Assembly: GCF_015832195.1 (NCBI RefSeq)
Contig: NC_052016.1
Coordinates: 27,921,129 to 27,985,128, forward strand
Reading direction: 5' to 3'
DNA length: 64,000 nt
From: Motacilla alba alba
Lineage: Eukaryota > Chordata > Aves > Passeriformes > Motacillidae
The translations under genes were made by a program, and so were the position numbers. Positions 47,452-58,435 of the stretch are shown here, in pieces; position 1 is the first letter of the stretch, and the number at the start of each line of letters is the position of its first letter. The notes under the pieces are model-generated. The model was not told the DNA's origin. It searched no databases and was given only the letters and a program-made list of their open reading frames with translations.

Positions 47452-48495
47452 ACAACAATGGACACCATGCTCCGACCAAAGCCTCTCTGTCACTCCCCTC
47501 TGCATCTGGGCAGGGAAGACCAAATATAATGCAGAGTTCACGGGCTGAGATAAGGACAGAGAGAGATCATTCAGCAAATCAATCTGGGCAAAACAAACTC
47601 AGCTTGGGGAATTTAATTGAATTTGTTACTAACAAAATCAGAGTAGGGTAATGAGAAGTGAAATAAATCTTAAAAACACTTTCACTTCACACCTCCCTCC
47701 TTCCCAGCTCTAGCTCCTCCCCACTTGCAGCATGGGGAGACAGGGAATGGGGGTTATGGTTAGTTCATCACATGTTTTTGCTACTGTTCAGGGAGAGGAG
47801 TCCTTCCCCTCCTCCATGGGGTCCCTCTCACAGGCAACAGTTCTCCCCAGACTACTGCTGCATGGGTCACTCTTCCATGGGGTGCAATCCTTCAGGCACA
47901 GCCTGCTCCAGCTTGGGTCCCCCACAGGGCACAAGTCCTACCAGGAAACCTGCTCCGGTGTGGGTTCCTCTCTTCACAGGCCTGCAGGTCCCTGCCAGGA
48001 CCCTGTTCCAGTCTGGCTCTCCCACAGGCTCACAGCCCTCTCTCAGGCATCCACCCACTCTGGCCTGGGTCTGCTTCCCGGGCTGCAGGTGAATCTCTGC
48101 ATCCCTGTGGATCCCCAGGGGCTGTAGGGCACAGCTGCCTCACCATGGGCTGAACCAGGGGCTGCAGGGGAATCCCAGCTCCAGTGCCTGGAGCACCTCC
48201 TGCCCCTCCTTCTGCACTGACTTTGGGGTCGTTTGTCCCTCTCATATATTCTCACTCTGCTCTTCTCTGGTCACGAGTACTTCTGTGCAATACCTTTTTC
48301 TTCTTCCTCTCAAATCTGTTATCACAGAGGTGTTACCACCATTTCTAATTGGCCCAGCCCTGGCCAGTGACACATTTGTCTCAGAGCCATCAGGATTGGC
48401 TCTGCTGGACAGGGAGGAAGCTTCTGGCAGCTTCTCACAGGAGCCATCCCTGTAGCCCCCCTGCTACCAAAACCTGTCCATACAATCTCACTAGA
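47452..48495 (-). mobile_element. Second ERV LTR with internal tandem repeats, minus strand
   Basis: This long LTR of about 1.04 kb matches, from memory, a common avian ERV LTR. Its right end reads 'ccctgctaccaaaacc' followed by about 20 bp to the presumed terminus. The middle has imperfect tandem units of about 45-50 bp (47860-48110). The left part carries a polyadenylation-like ATTAAA (complement of 47612-47617) within 'ggggaatttaattgaat'. The expected terminal stretch at the left is missing or replaced, exactly where the neighbouring LTR's duplication begins. No target duplication was identified, so both boundaries are approximate. Overlapping frames of up to 131 codons here are not genes. 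Confidence 0.75.
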
Positions 48496-49671
48496 AACAT
48501 AAATACAGAAATGGCTGGGGTGCTTTGGACCAAAACTCTTGCTTACTTGTGGAATCGTCCTCTGACTTTTCTGAACCACTTGAAATTCTGGCAGGTCTGT
48601 TCCAGGCCAAAAGACCATAGAAACTTTTAATAAATAAACAAACACCCCTGCCTTTTGTGAGATTCAGGGCTGCAGGAATACAGCCTTGGCTTTCTTACAG
48701 CCAATGGCCTGTTGGATCATGCTTGGCTGTGAAAAGGAAACTGAGCAGTGAGTGTGTCTATTACATGCAGTTTCCTTTGAATCCTGAGCTTGAATAAAGG
48801 AATTGTTATTTTTCTTCTAAAGGAGGAATAAAAACAGGGTAAGAGGCAAGTGGAGGTACTTCCTAGATAATCAAGCCCTCCTTTTGTCCCTTCCAGCAGC
48901 ATTTTATTTGCAAATGCCCATTCTGCACAAGTTGTAAAAGGCCTAGCCTTCTAACAATGCCATGTCCTTATTGAGGCTGACCTGGAGTGGACCTCTATTT
49001 ACCAAACATAAAGATGCTAATTATTTTGTGTATAGGCCTTAACATGATTACAGAGAGCATGGACACTGGTTGTTGTTATAGCAATCTGAATTAAATTATG
49101 CTCATGCCAGCATAATTAGGATTCCCCCCACCAGTTTATTGGGCTGTTTTTTAACATAATGGGGTAAAAACAATGACATGGTAAAAAAAATGACAATTTC
49201 ACTTTTGCACCAACTAAAGTATGCAGGCAGAGAGATTGAGAAAATCAATGAGGTATCTTGATCAAATCCTGACAAGGGAGGTGGTCAGGGTTTTATGCAA
49301 AGCCCAGAGATAGCTTTCCTGCCCCTCTGAGCATTTCAATAAAATCTTAATTTAAAAAAAAAAGAAAAATTGAACTGGAGTTATAGACACTAAACTTGGG
49401 CTAGGCCTTCCCTGTTACATTCCTTGGTTTTGACCCTGCCTTTGCGAGATGGGAACAATTGCAGCATTCAAGCCCTGCAGCACAGTGAGGTAGTGGAGTT
49501 ACAAGGCTGGGCCACGGGTGCATGTCGTGGGGCACGGGCTGCCCAGGCTCCATCAAGGTGGAGGCAGCTGACCTGGTTGGTGGGCTGTGGGTGGCATGGC
49601 CTCTTGGGAAGCAAGGAGGAGAGATGAACGCAGCAGTAGGCCAGGCTGGTGCACTTGGCCAGCTCTGGTCC
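48496..49671. other. Unique noncoding sequence with a palindromic AT site
   Basis: No exon is recognised. A near-palindrome of POU/homeodomain type lies at 49094-49117, and an A-rich run at 49351-49367. A GC-richer block from 49490 yields overlapping frames on both strands (up to 159 codons) that have no family resemblance. Confidence 0.45.
49094..49117. repeat. 9-bp inverted repeat with POU/homeodomain-like arms
   Basis: The arms AATTATGCT and AGCATAATT are exact reverse complements around CATGCC. The arm word resembles POU/homeodomain half-sites (ATTATGC/GCATAAT). It could be a dimeric binding site or a small hairpin. Chance is possible. Confidence 0.5.
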
Positions 49672-49683
49672 CCGCCAGAGGGC
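49672..49683 (+). promoter_or_regulatory. CTCF-like motif (plus orientation)
   Basis: CCGCCAGAGGGC on the plus strand is identical over 12 bases to the core of the minus-oriented motif in CpG island C. It lies in a GC-richer patch without island-level CpG density. Function is inferred from the motif only. Confidence 0.4.
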
Positions 49684-52598
49684 CTCGGGGCCTTCACCTA
49701 AGGCAGGATGTCTGTGGGTGCCCAGCAAGGCCCCAGGGCCCTGCCCACAGCCCTCAGCAGCACGCATCCTGCAGCTGCCAGCAGGACAGGTCTCATCTGC
49801 TCCTGTCACCATCTCCGCAGCCACAACTCCCTCTGCCTCCATCCTGGGAAACTGTGCTGTACTGGCTGCAGCTGTATCACACAGCTTTGGGAACAGGTGA
49901 AGGTGAAAGAGCATCTCCTGCCTCCTTTCTGCTGTCCCGGAGGACACTTTTTGAAGCCTCCTGAGGGCCAGGCCATTGATGCTAATGCAGTCAAGAGGGA
50001 AAAGGTGTTATTTTCTCACAGGAACTGCAACTCCAGCATGAGTAACTTGGACATGCAGTTTGGCTCCTAAAAGAGATGTTAGTCCATCAGAGTGTGAGTC
50101 TTGTGGTGTCAGCAGAAATGCAAGTGATGCATTTAAAGGCTGTGTGGTCATTTCTACAGCAGAAAATCACTGTTCCACTTCCAGAAACATAAATGCACCA
50201 AAGTCTAGGCAAATATATTGTAGCCTATGGGATGACACACATATTTTGTATCACACAAGTTCTTAAGGAATTTATACCAGGGATTGTAGTTCATTCAGAT
50301 TTGCTTTCATTTCCAGAATTTTGCTTAATTTGATTTGCTGAATATATTCAGGAAATATTGTGAAGTCAGAAACAAGCAATAAGGTCGAGCTAATATACAG
50401 ACAAGTATAACACATCTACCAGATACTTTCCAGGAATCCACTTGGAAAGTTTCTGAATATATGACCCTGTTAGACAGGGCTTATGTTTGCTAGGATCACA
50501 GTGAGCCATGAATACGAGACAGGCCGTGGGGGAACCAGTTTACAGGGGACTTCCCATGCAGCAGAGTTCACTGATCTAAATGGTCTGACACTGTCTCCAA
50601 AACTGTGAAAGACTGTGATAACAGCAGAGCATCAAATACAAGCTTCCTTGGTTTTCACTACATTCCATCCCCCCTCATGAACAGTGAAATGAGTAAGGAA
50701 ATATTACCTCAAAGGCTGGTACTTCGAAGTATATATTTACATCATACAATTGCCATATAATCAGCAGCATTAATTGCCATAAGAATCAAGTATTGTGGTA
50801 GAAAACCTGTGCTGTCAAAAACTAATTCCTTTTGGGGGGATTTGGTAGGCTCAATCAAGTCTTATCAAAGCTGCTCACCTGATGGCTCATGTTGGATTTT
50901 GCTCCTACTTGAGCACTGCTGGGACAATGCCAGTGGGGAAATGCTCAAGGGCCTTATTCAAATCCTGTATGGATTCTGTGTTCAGTGGAAAGCAAGAGCT
51001 GGGGGAAGACTTTTCTCAGAAATGGGATCACCACCCAATACACTCATGTTGTCAGGAAATATCCTCATCTGTCCAGCTCCATTATTTTCTCCAAGGTGAC
51101 CTTGATGCTACAGATTGCATTCATTGCAGGCTGGAGTGTCAAACCACTGTGGTAGTGAAGCCCACGCACCCTACCAGAGTCTCAGCAGCACCACCAAAAA
51201 TTATTTTACCCTTCCAGGGATTACACTAATTCAGGTATCTCCCACCACCCTATATGAGTAGCTTTATTCTCCTAGCAGTCCAAGGAAAGTTTCTCCATGA
51301 CCCAAGCAGGTTCAAGATCTAGACTGCCAGGGCTTTGCCTCCTCTAGATGATGAGTTCTCTCCAGCTCCAGGAAACAGGATATTTTGACCCCTGGCTCCT
51401 GCACTTGAAGGAGATTCTCAGACATTGAGGCTTCTCAGCCTCTCACCTAGGAGCAGGGAGGAAGATGGGCAATGGAGGTGGAGGAATGCACATTGTGGGA
51501 CTAGCTTTACACTGGCAGCAAAGCTACAATTGTCCCCTTCTAAGGCCTCAGACTATGGCCGATATCAGCCCTGTACTCCAGCAGCAGGACACAGTCATGA
51601 AAGTTGATGATGCCCCCTAATGATCATAGCAACTGGAGGGGAGTCAATAACTACTCGTGAAAATAAATTGTGGTAGGTTTTTTTACTGTGTGGCACCTGA
51701 AACAGAAATGCCTTCCTTTCCTGCCTCCCAGCAGCACTATTTCTTCCATACAACTGTTTTCAAGGCAAAGCACCTGGGACATGGATTCACCTGCAATGGG
51801 TATCTCATCACAGCAAGGCAGGGGAGATGTTCTTGCTGTGAGCAGTTACAGTGACTGCATTTTATCTAGATTCAATCTATGGATCTTAATATAGATATTT
51901 TTTACATGAGACTGAGTACTGTTCCTATGAAAGCACTGCCTTTTGGAACAAGTTTCAGTGAGTTTATTATTGGACCATTCATCAAATGGAGGGGTAGATG
52001 GTGCTGGGTGGGGACAAGCTACTTTAGAAATTGAAAATGAACTCATATTTAGCATAGAGCAACCTTTGAGGCATCTTCAGACTTAAAAAAAAAAAAAAGA
52101 AATAGAAGTAAAGACTCAGGCTTTGATTGAAAACAAATGCATATCTTTATGTGATGTATGTTAGCTCCCTGTGCCTCTTAAGGTCAATTCAGCATAAACA
52201 CACCATGAGAACTTAGGAAATAGCTTTTATAAACTAGGCTGACACTTTAGGTCCTGGACTAAATGCAAGCAGTTTACTGAAGTGATGTGACACAGAAATA
52301 TTGATGAGGCACACATAATCTGGCTTTATTTCCATCTCAGCAGGCCACTTCGTCTGAAGCAAAGGAACAAAACCAGTTCATGATTTCTGCAAAGGTGTCC
52401 TGACTCTAGTGCAATCTGAATGCCATTTATGTAAGTATCGCTGGTTATTTTGCACTGACTTGACTTTTACTGTTCCTTCCTGAAATAGAGGAGAATTATT
52501 TACCTCTAACTCTTGTGCTGGCATGCAGAGGCTGTACTAGGGAGGCAGTGAGACCGGGAACCGAAATGGGAGATGCTCTCAGCTGTGAATTTCTCTCT
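49684..52598. other. Unique noncoding sequence
   Basis: No gene or transposon is recognised. Frames at 50809-51229 (up to 115 codons) are unrecognised. A poly-A run lies at 52085-52098. Confidence 0.4.
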
Positions 52599-52610
52599 CC
52601 ACTAGATGGC
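52599..52610 (+). promoter_or_regulatory. CTCF-like motif (plus orientation)
   Basis: CCACTAGATGGC matches every position of the 12-base CTCF core CCASYAGRKGGC; the next bases, CC, do not fit the trailing RS perfectly. It lies about 80 bp left of a CpG-retaining patch. It is the best plus-oriented motif in the window. Confidence 0.5.
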
Positions 52611-52679
52611 CCCTATCCCTACCCATGAGTCAGGGAAAGGAAGATTTCTTCCCCGCATGTAATGCTAGCTACAGAGCAA

Positions 52680-52975
52680 TCCCACGCCGGCAGACAGGCG
52701 CTGCAGGCTGACAACCCTTCTGCCCTACCCCGGCATCACGGAGGGCTCCGTTTTGGAAATCTCATTCTCTGTGTCTAGGTAGAGAGGAATGGCTCCCGAG
52801 CCGTACTGTACCTCCCATTTCACATAGAGCTCTCCGCTAGAGAACCGGAGCCAAATCTGATGGTGTTTTTCCAGCAAACTGTATTTGGAAACTTGGATCC
52901 TGAATTTAAAGGCGACTCCCCTGTTTTTACTGCACACAAATTATTTCACCCCCGCGTTGATATTTCTCTAGCCAT
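52680..52975. promoter_or_regulatory. CpG-retaining patch
   Basis: By eye this segment of about 300 bp holds about thirteen CpG dinucleotides, though its GC content is only moderate. The flanks are CpG-depleted. A 70-codon minus-strand frame (52725-52937) runs through it with no in-frame stop but no recognised domain. Retained CpGs suggest constraint, an unmethylated state, or recently arrived sequence. It could be an exon or a regulatory element, but the sequence alone does not decide. Confidence 0.35.
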
Positions 52976-53200
52976 TACACATTTTTGTACCCAGTGTTAA
53001 GCAGGTCTGACTGACATTGGCAACAGAAAGTAGGGTACATCCCCTTTTATATCTATGTACACACACTCTTTGATACCTAACTCCCTCCATGCATTGAAGA
53101 GGAAAGAATAACCTTCTCTCAAAAAATCACAAGCTACATTTTTCTCAGAAAATAAAAATAATATATGTAAGTTCCTCTTTGTGCTCCAATCAGGCCAGGA

Positions 53201-53282
53201 AGAAAAAAAACAAAAAAAAAACCAAAAAAAAAAAAAAACAAAACAAAACAAAAAAACCAAAACAACACACCCACAAAAAACC
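53201..53282. repeat. A-rich low-complexity tract
   Basis: About 80 bp consist almost entirely of A-runs broken by single or double C (AAAAC-type units). The complementary strand gives a Phe-rich artefactual frame (52997-53260) and the plus strand a Lys-rich one (53179-53403). No retroposed gene body is recognised to its left, so it is not clearly a poly-A tail. Confidence 0.9.
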
Positions 53283-56200
53283 AGCCCATTATAAACCTAT
53301 TTACTTAGAGTTACAGAGCAGGAAGGACTGGCATATTTCAGTACGTATAATTTGTTCAGAAGTCAGAACCTTTGATATAAAAAATGGGAACAAACTACCA
53401 TGACAGCAAAATCAACATTTGTTTAAGCTCAAGGAATTCAGATCCAGGTAAATAAGAACATCCCCACCCCAAATCCAGGTACTAGATGCTAAGAAAGGAA
53501 TCAGATGCACTGTGAGGGAAAAACTCCTCTGTTACAGATTTTATGACATGACCATCTCATTGCATTACATCTGCACCACTTTCAACTATATGTCAAAATC
53601 ATATAGCCTAAGGAACCCATGTCCTTATGGCAAAGGCATAAAATATACATACACATTATTAAAGTTGCATTAGCTTTGTTCATTCTGCAACACAAAGCCT
53701 TGGAGGCATTGTTGCCTTGATGAGCAAAAGACCAGTTTCGGTAGTTAGGAGCATAAATACTAATCCCTCCTCTGATACACACCTAGCTTGAAACTTCAGC
53801 TATGTCACTTGTGCTGTAATTTCCTTCCCTGTGAAGTATGGAGGAAATAGTGTTGTATTTGCCTTGCAGGGCTATCTTGGAATGGTTAAAAGTTGAACCC
53901 TGCCTGAAATGCATAGGGTACTGCTACTTAATAGCTCAGTATTTTTAAAAGCTACTTCTTTTTCAAGAACTCAGAGGTCCCTTTAGTGATTCATCTGGTT
54001 TTCCCTTGGTCACCCTCATGACAGGCTGTGAAGATGTTCCCAGAGGAAAGAAGGACAGGACACTGAATGGCAGAGTGCAGGGCATGCTGCCTTTCAGAGG
54101 GACACCACAGCTGCCCATGTAGAACAACCTGGTGATGCATTCAGCCCAGCACATCTCCCACAGTGCCCCCTGCCATGTGCTCTGGAGGAAAGAGTAGACA
54201 TTCCCCCCGATTTCAACCTGTCAGGTGGTCAACATTGAACAGAACAAGCTCTGCATTCCTGACTGCGTCTGTCACTCATGCCGAGGAAGAGGATTTTTGA
54301 GCCCTGTAATGACCAGGATATAAATGGTACAAATATCAATCTTTCTCCTCTCTGTACTATCCAGATTTGTACATTAGCACAGACCAAGCCTGCCTCTGAA
54401 ACTTCCCAGAATTCCTAACCAAAAGTACCAAAATCCTCGTGCGAAGACTGCACTGTCATTGTGATGTGCTCACATGTCCCCTTGGTGCTCTGGAAAGCTG
54501 TTTGTCCCTTTTGTTGGGGTGGTTAATATGTCATTGTCTTGCCTTCCTCAACCATCCTTCCAGACCCAGCACTACTATACTCATGACCCCCAAGGAAGAA
54601 GTACAGCCATCTCCAGACACCACATGTCCAGAATGTTTTACCCTGACCATTGTTACAGAACCTCTGTATTTCATAATACTGAAGACATAAACATCCCAGT
54701 TCCATTCGAGACAGGCAGCCATAGAGTGGATGTGTCCAGTCTGTGGAACACCTTGAAATTCTTGGGTCTTAGGAATAAAGTGTTGCACTGATGTGATAGA
54801 TAACAAAAATAAATGGAAAATGAATAAGCAGTCTGCTGCTGACCAGAGCACTGGGAGCCTGAATAACAGGTAAAACTTCATCAGAGCTGATATAGGGCCA
54901 CAGCTTTTCTTCCTTTCCAACATACATGAGAGAGAGCTCTTTTTTTTTAGTAATTTGAAGTGAGGCCTTAAAATATAAAGCATTCAGTGTAATACAGCTG
55001 CAGTACTGATGTCAGATATGCATAACCCAGAGCATGGAGAAAGAAAGCAACAGCACATTGCACATGAATAATAACCAGTCTCTGAAATCATATGACCAGT
55101 CAGTTGGTGGATTAATAATTTTAGCAGCTGTTCCAACCAAACTGGCTCTCCTGAGGAGAAGCATGAAAGAAAAGCTTCCCTCCCCACCATCCCAAGAGAG
55201 AGAGACCCTCTGCAACAGAGTCCTTAGTATCAAATAATGCATTGAATTAGAACTGTAATGTTGAAATATTTGATGTCTCCCACACAGCAAGCAATCCTTT
55301 CAGCCACCAAAGTTTGGTCACTTTAGAAGTCCAGTGTAAGGTAATACAGATGTATTCATCAGGAGGAATGACTGACAACTGATTTCCACTTTCCCATCAT
55401 GCTATGCTGTTGAAATTTGATAGAATCACACATGAGGAATGGAGCTGCATATAAGCACTTTGAGGAAAAATAAATTTCATTTTTGATTTTTCTTTCTAAG
55501 ATAACCAGAAGATTTAAATCTGGTTTCAAACACTAACATTCATTTTAATATAAGACTTTGAAATTCATTCTGGTCCTCTGATTATAGAAAGAGACCAACT
55601 TCAAACTTTAGTATTTCTGTCATGAAAAGGTCATCACTCTAATGTTTTATCATTCTGTTTCATTTTCCATCCATGGATGTGTAGGACATGAAACTTCTGA
55701 CTTGGAGAAAGTAAGGTCAGTTGAGGTCACCTGTTCAGTTGTTTTAAACTTCAGGCAAGACACCTCTAAAGGGGAGCAAGTACATTGTAGACATTGATGC
55801 TGATTGTCTCTGTGAGCTAACAGGTCAGCTGCGGTCCATCAATAAAGCCTTGAGGTCTGTACAAAGAGGATCCAGATTTTGGATGAATCTGAGCACAAAG
55901 ATACAGGAACTTGCACAGTAAATAAGCATTTGGCAGGTATGTTAGTGTTTCATATTGTGTTTCTTCTTAGTAACACTATTTAATGTGTTAGGATACAGAG
56001 ACTGAAATTTGTTTAGATGTCTAATGAAGAGTAAAATCATTGGGAGAAAAAAGTCTTGAAACACCATGGAATGTGTTTTAGGTGTCACATTTCCACAGAA
56101 ATTGCCAATTGCCAAATATCAGCTTACTGACACTTCTTTCTCTCTGAAAAGTGCCCCATGTCCTTTTCCAATCCTTCTTAGAAGAAGAGTTTCCATGTTC

Positions 56201-57845
56201 AGAAGTAAGAATCTCAGAGTTTATGAGGGAGGTTGCTATTGCTGATAACTTTCCAGGACAGGTGCTCAGAGCAATGGCAGGCAGTTACAGGTCTGCACTT
56301 GGGCATAAGTGCTTAAGTCTCTATTGTAGTTAAATCTCTTCCTAAGCAAACCTGTGATTTGCCAATCAGAGGACAAGTCAGAGCTCATGAAATGTCTCTG
56401 CAGTGCTGAGAAACAGCATAGTAACTTTGAAGGCAGTTTAGCTCAATGATTGTGAAATTCTGCACCCAAAAGGACATACAGATAATCTATATAAATCTTT
56501 AAAGCCCTCACAGTACTACATTTAAAATTATCAACTATGAGACTAATGCTTTGACCTCAAAGAATAGAACACAGTGCTTCTGAGCAGGAGCTGTGGCAAG
56601 CCTCAAACCGTCTTTTTCCAACCAGTCACAATGAGTGGGTTATTAATCAAAGTTTTGCTTCCCCTTCCTCAAGTGTCCACCTAGCAAAACTCTTTTTCCA
56701 GGACAGCGAAACTTAAAGACCAGAGGAACACAAGTATCCAACATCATACATGTTTTACATGTTCTTGGACAGATTAAAAAAAACCAAAACAGAGATGTGT
56801 CTAAACACCTTTAAGGAACCAGTACTTCATTCAAAATTTTGAGGTGCTGTGAAATATAACTGAGGTGAACTTCCTCAGCACACCTTGTCAGAAAGTTGTT
56901 GTTTCTCTCCTACCTACCACATTAATTCTGAGCAGGAGCTAGATTGGCATAAGTTGGAAAAACAACAGATATTGAAGAAAAAGCTGAGAGGACAAAAATC
57001 CTCTTCAGCAGAAACTATAAAGCACTTTTCTAATCCTGGCGGACATTCTCTTTAGGCTTCCAAAAATATGCCCCCTGAAGAGATCAAGATATTATTTGCT
57101 CTTGCAACAGCTCCTCCACAAAGTGTAACATAATGCCTGGCTTTCCTCTAAATTATCTCTATGTGTCTGTCCTTTGACTGGGTGCTTCTCTGATCAGAGC
57201 ATTCTTGGCACAATTCTAACCCGTACTTGTGATTAATTAATTGTAATCAAAGAGAGACCTGTAGGCAAAGACAGATTGCTTTCATTCTAGGAGAAAACAT
57301 TGCCTTTCTCCTGTCCCATATCTGCAAAGGAAACAAGAGCCCCAAACACCACCCATTGTCATCTGTCTGTTGGAAAATTTACATTTGGGGCAAAATGATG
57401 GAAAAAACACATGTCCTACCCAAGAGCTCAAAACTTCCATCCCCATGAGTACATATGATTCAATATTGAGAGGACCATGTCTCAGCTACTGGAGATGAGT
57501 GAGTTGTCTGTTGCCCATAGACAGCACAAGCCTAGCACTCCCATGGAGTAGTTCCATTCCAAGAGTCCTAAACCAGCAATGTCTCCCAAGCAACTCTCTG
57601 CAATCAAAACACTCTCTTCCCTAAAAACCTCCCAACATGAAAAGCAAAAGCCAAACTCCAGAGGAAAGGAACAGAAGGAAAGAGTCTGAGGCGATGAGCC
57701 TAGAGGAGATGCCTCTGTTTATCCATTTCTTTCCACACCTACGTTAGCAAAGCCTGCATCACACAAGAAACTTAGTCTGTGTATGAAAACGACCAAATAC
57801 TGATTCTCTTGGAAGGTTTCTGGTGCAATGGTACACTTGGACCAA
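53283..57845. other. Unique noncoding sequence
   Basis: No exon or repeat is recognised. The longest frame (150 codons, 54531-54983 minus) has no recognised domain. A homeodomain-type near-palindrome GATTAATTAATTGTAATC lies at 57231-57248. Confidence 0.4.
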
Positions 57846-58018
57846 ATCACACAATCACAGAATTACAGAACTGCCCAAGTTGGAAGGGACCTTGAAAGGT
57901 CATCTGGTCCAGTCTTTTGAGGGAAAGGGAGCATAAATAGGATTATCTAGCACTGTGAGCTATCACATCTTGAAAAACTCCAGTGATGGGGGCTCTACCA
58001 CATTCTTGAAGAGACACA
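57846..58018 (-). mobile_element. CR1 LINE 3' tail fragment abutting a longer CR1
   Basis: This minus-strand CR1 tail starts at 'cacagaattacagaactgcc' and passes through 'agttggaagggaccttgaaa', then 'ggggctctaccacattcttg'. It stops where a second CR1 terminus begins. Its landmarks differ from the neighbouring element, so it is a separate, older insertion of about 170 bp. Confidence 0.88.
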
Positions 58019-58435
58019 CTCAGAACAACAAGATTGGAAGAGCCTACAAGATCATCGAGTCCAACTCATGCCCTAACACCTCAACTAAACCATGGCACCA
58101 AATGCCATACTCAGTCCTTTTTTAAACACATGCAGGGGTGGTGACTCCACCTCCTCCCCAGACAGGCAACTCCAGTACTTTATCACTCTTTCCATGAAAA
58201 ACTTTTTCCTAATATCCAGCCTGCATTTCCCTTGATGCAGCTTGAGACTGTGTCCTCTGGTTCTGTCCATTGCTGCCTGGAGAGAGAGAGACCAACCCCC
58301 ACATGGCTACAGCCACATTTCAGGAAGTTGTAGAGAGTGATAAAGTCACCTCTGAGTCTCCTTTTCTGCAGGCTAAACAACCCAGCTCCCTCAGTCATTC
58401 CTCACAGGGCTTGTGTTCCAAGCCCCTCACCAGCC

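Noticed and set aside
52997..53403. Phe-rich and Lys-rich frames
   Set aside because: Translations of the A-rich low-complexity tract on its two strands.
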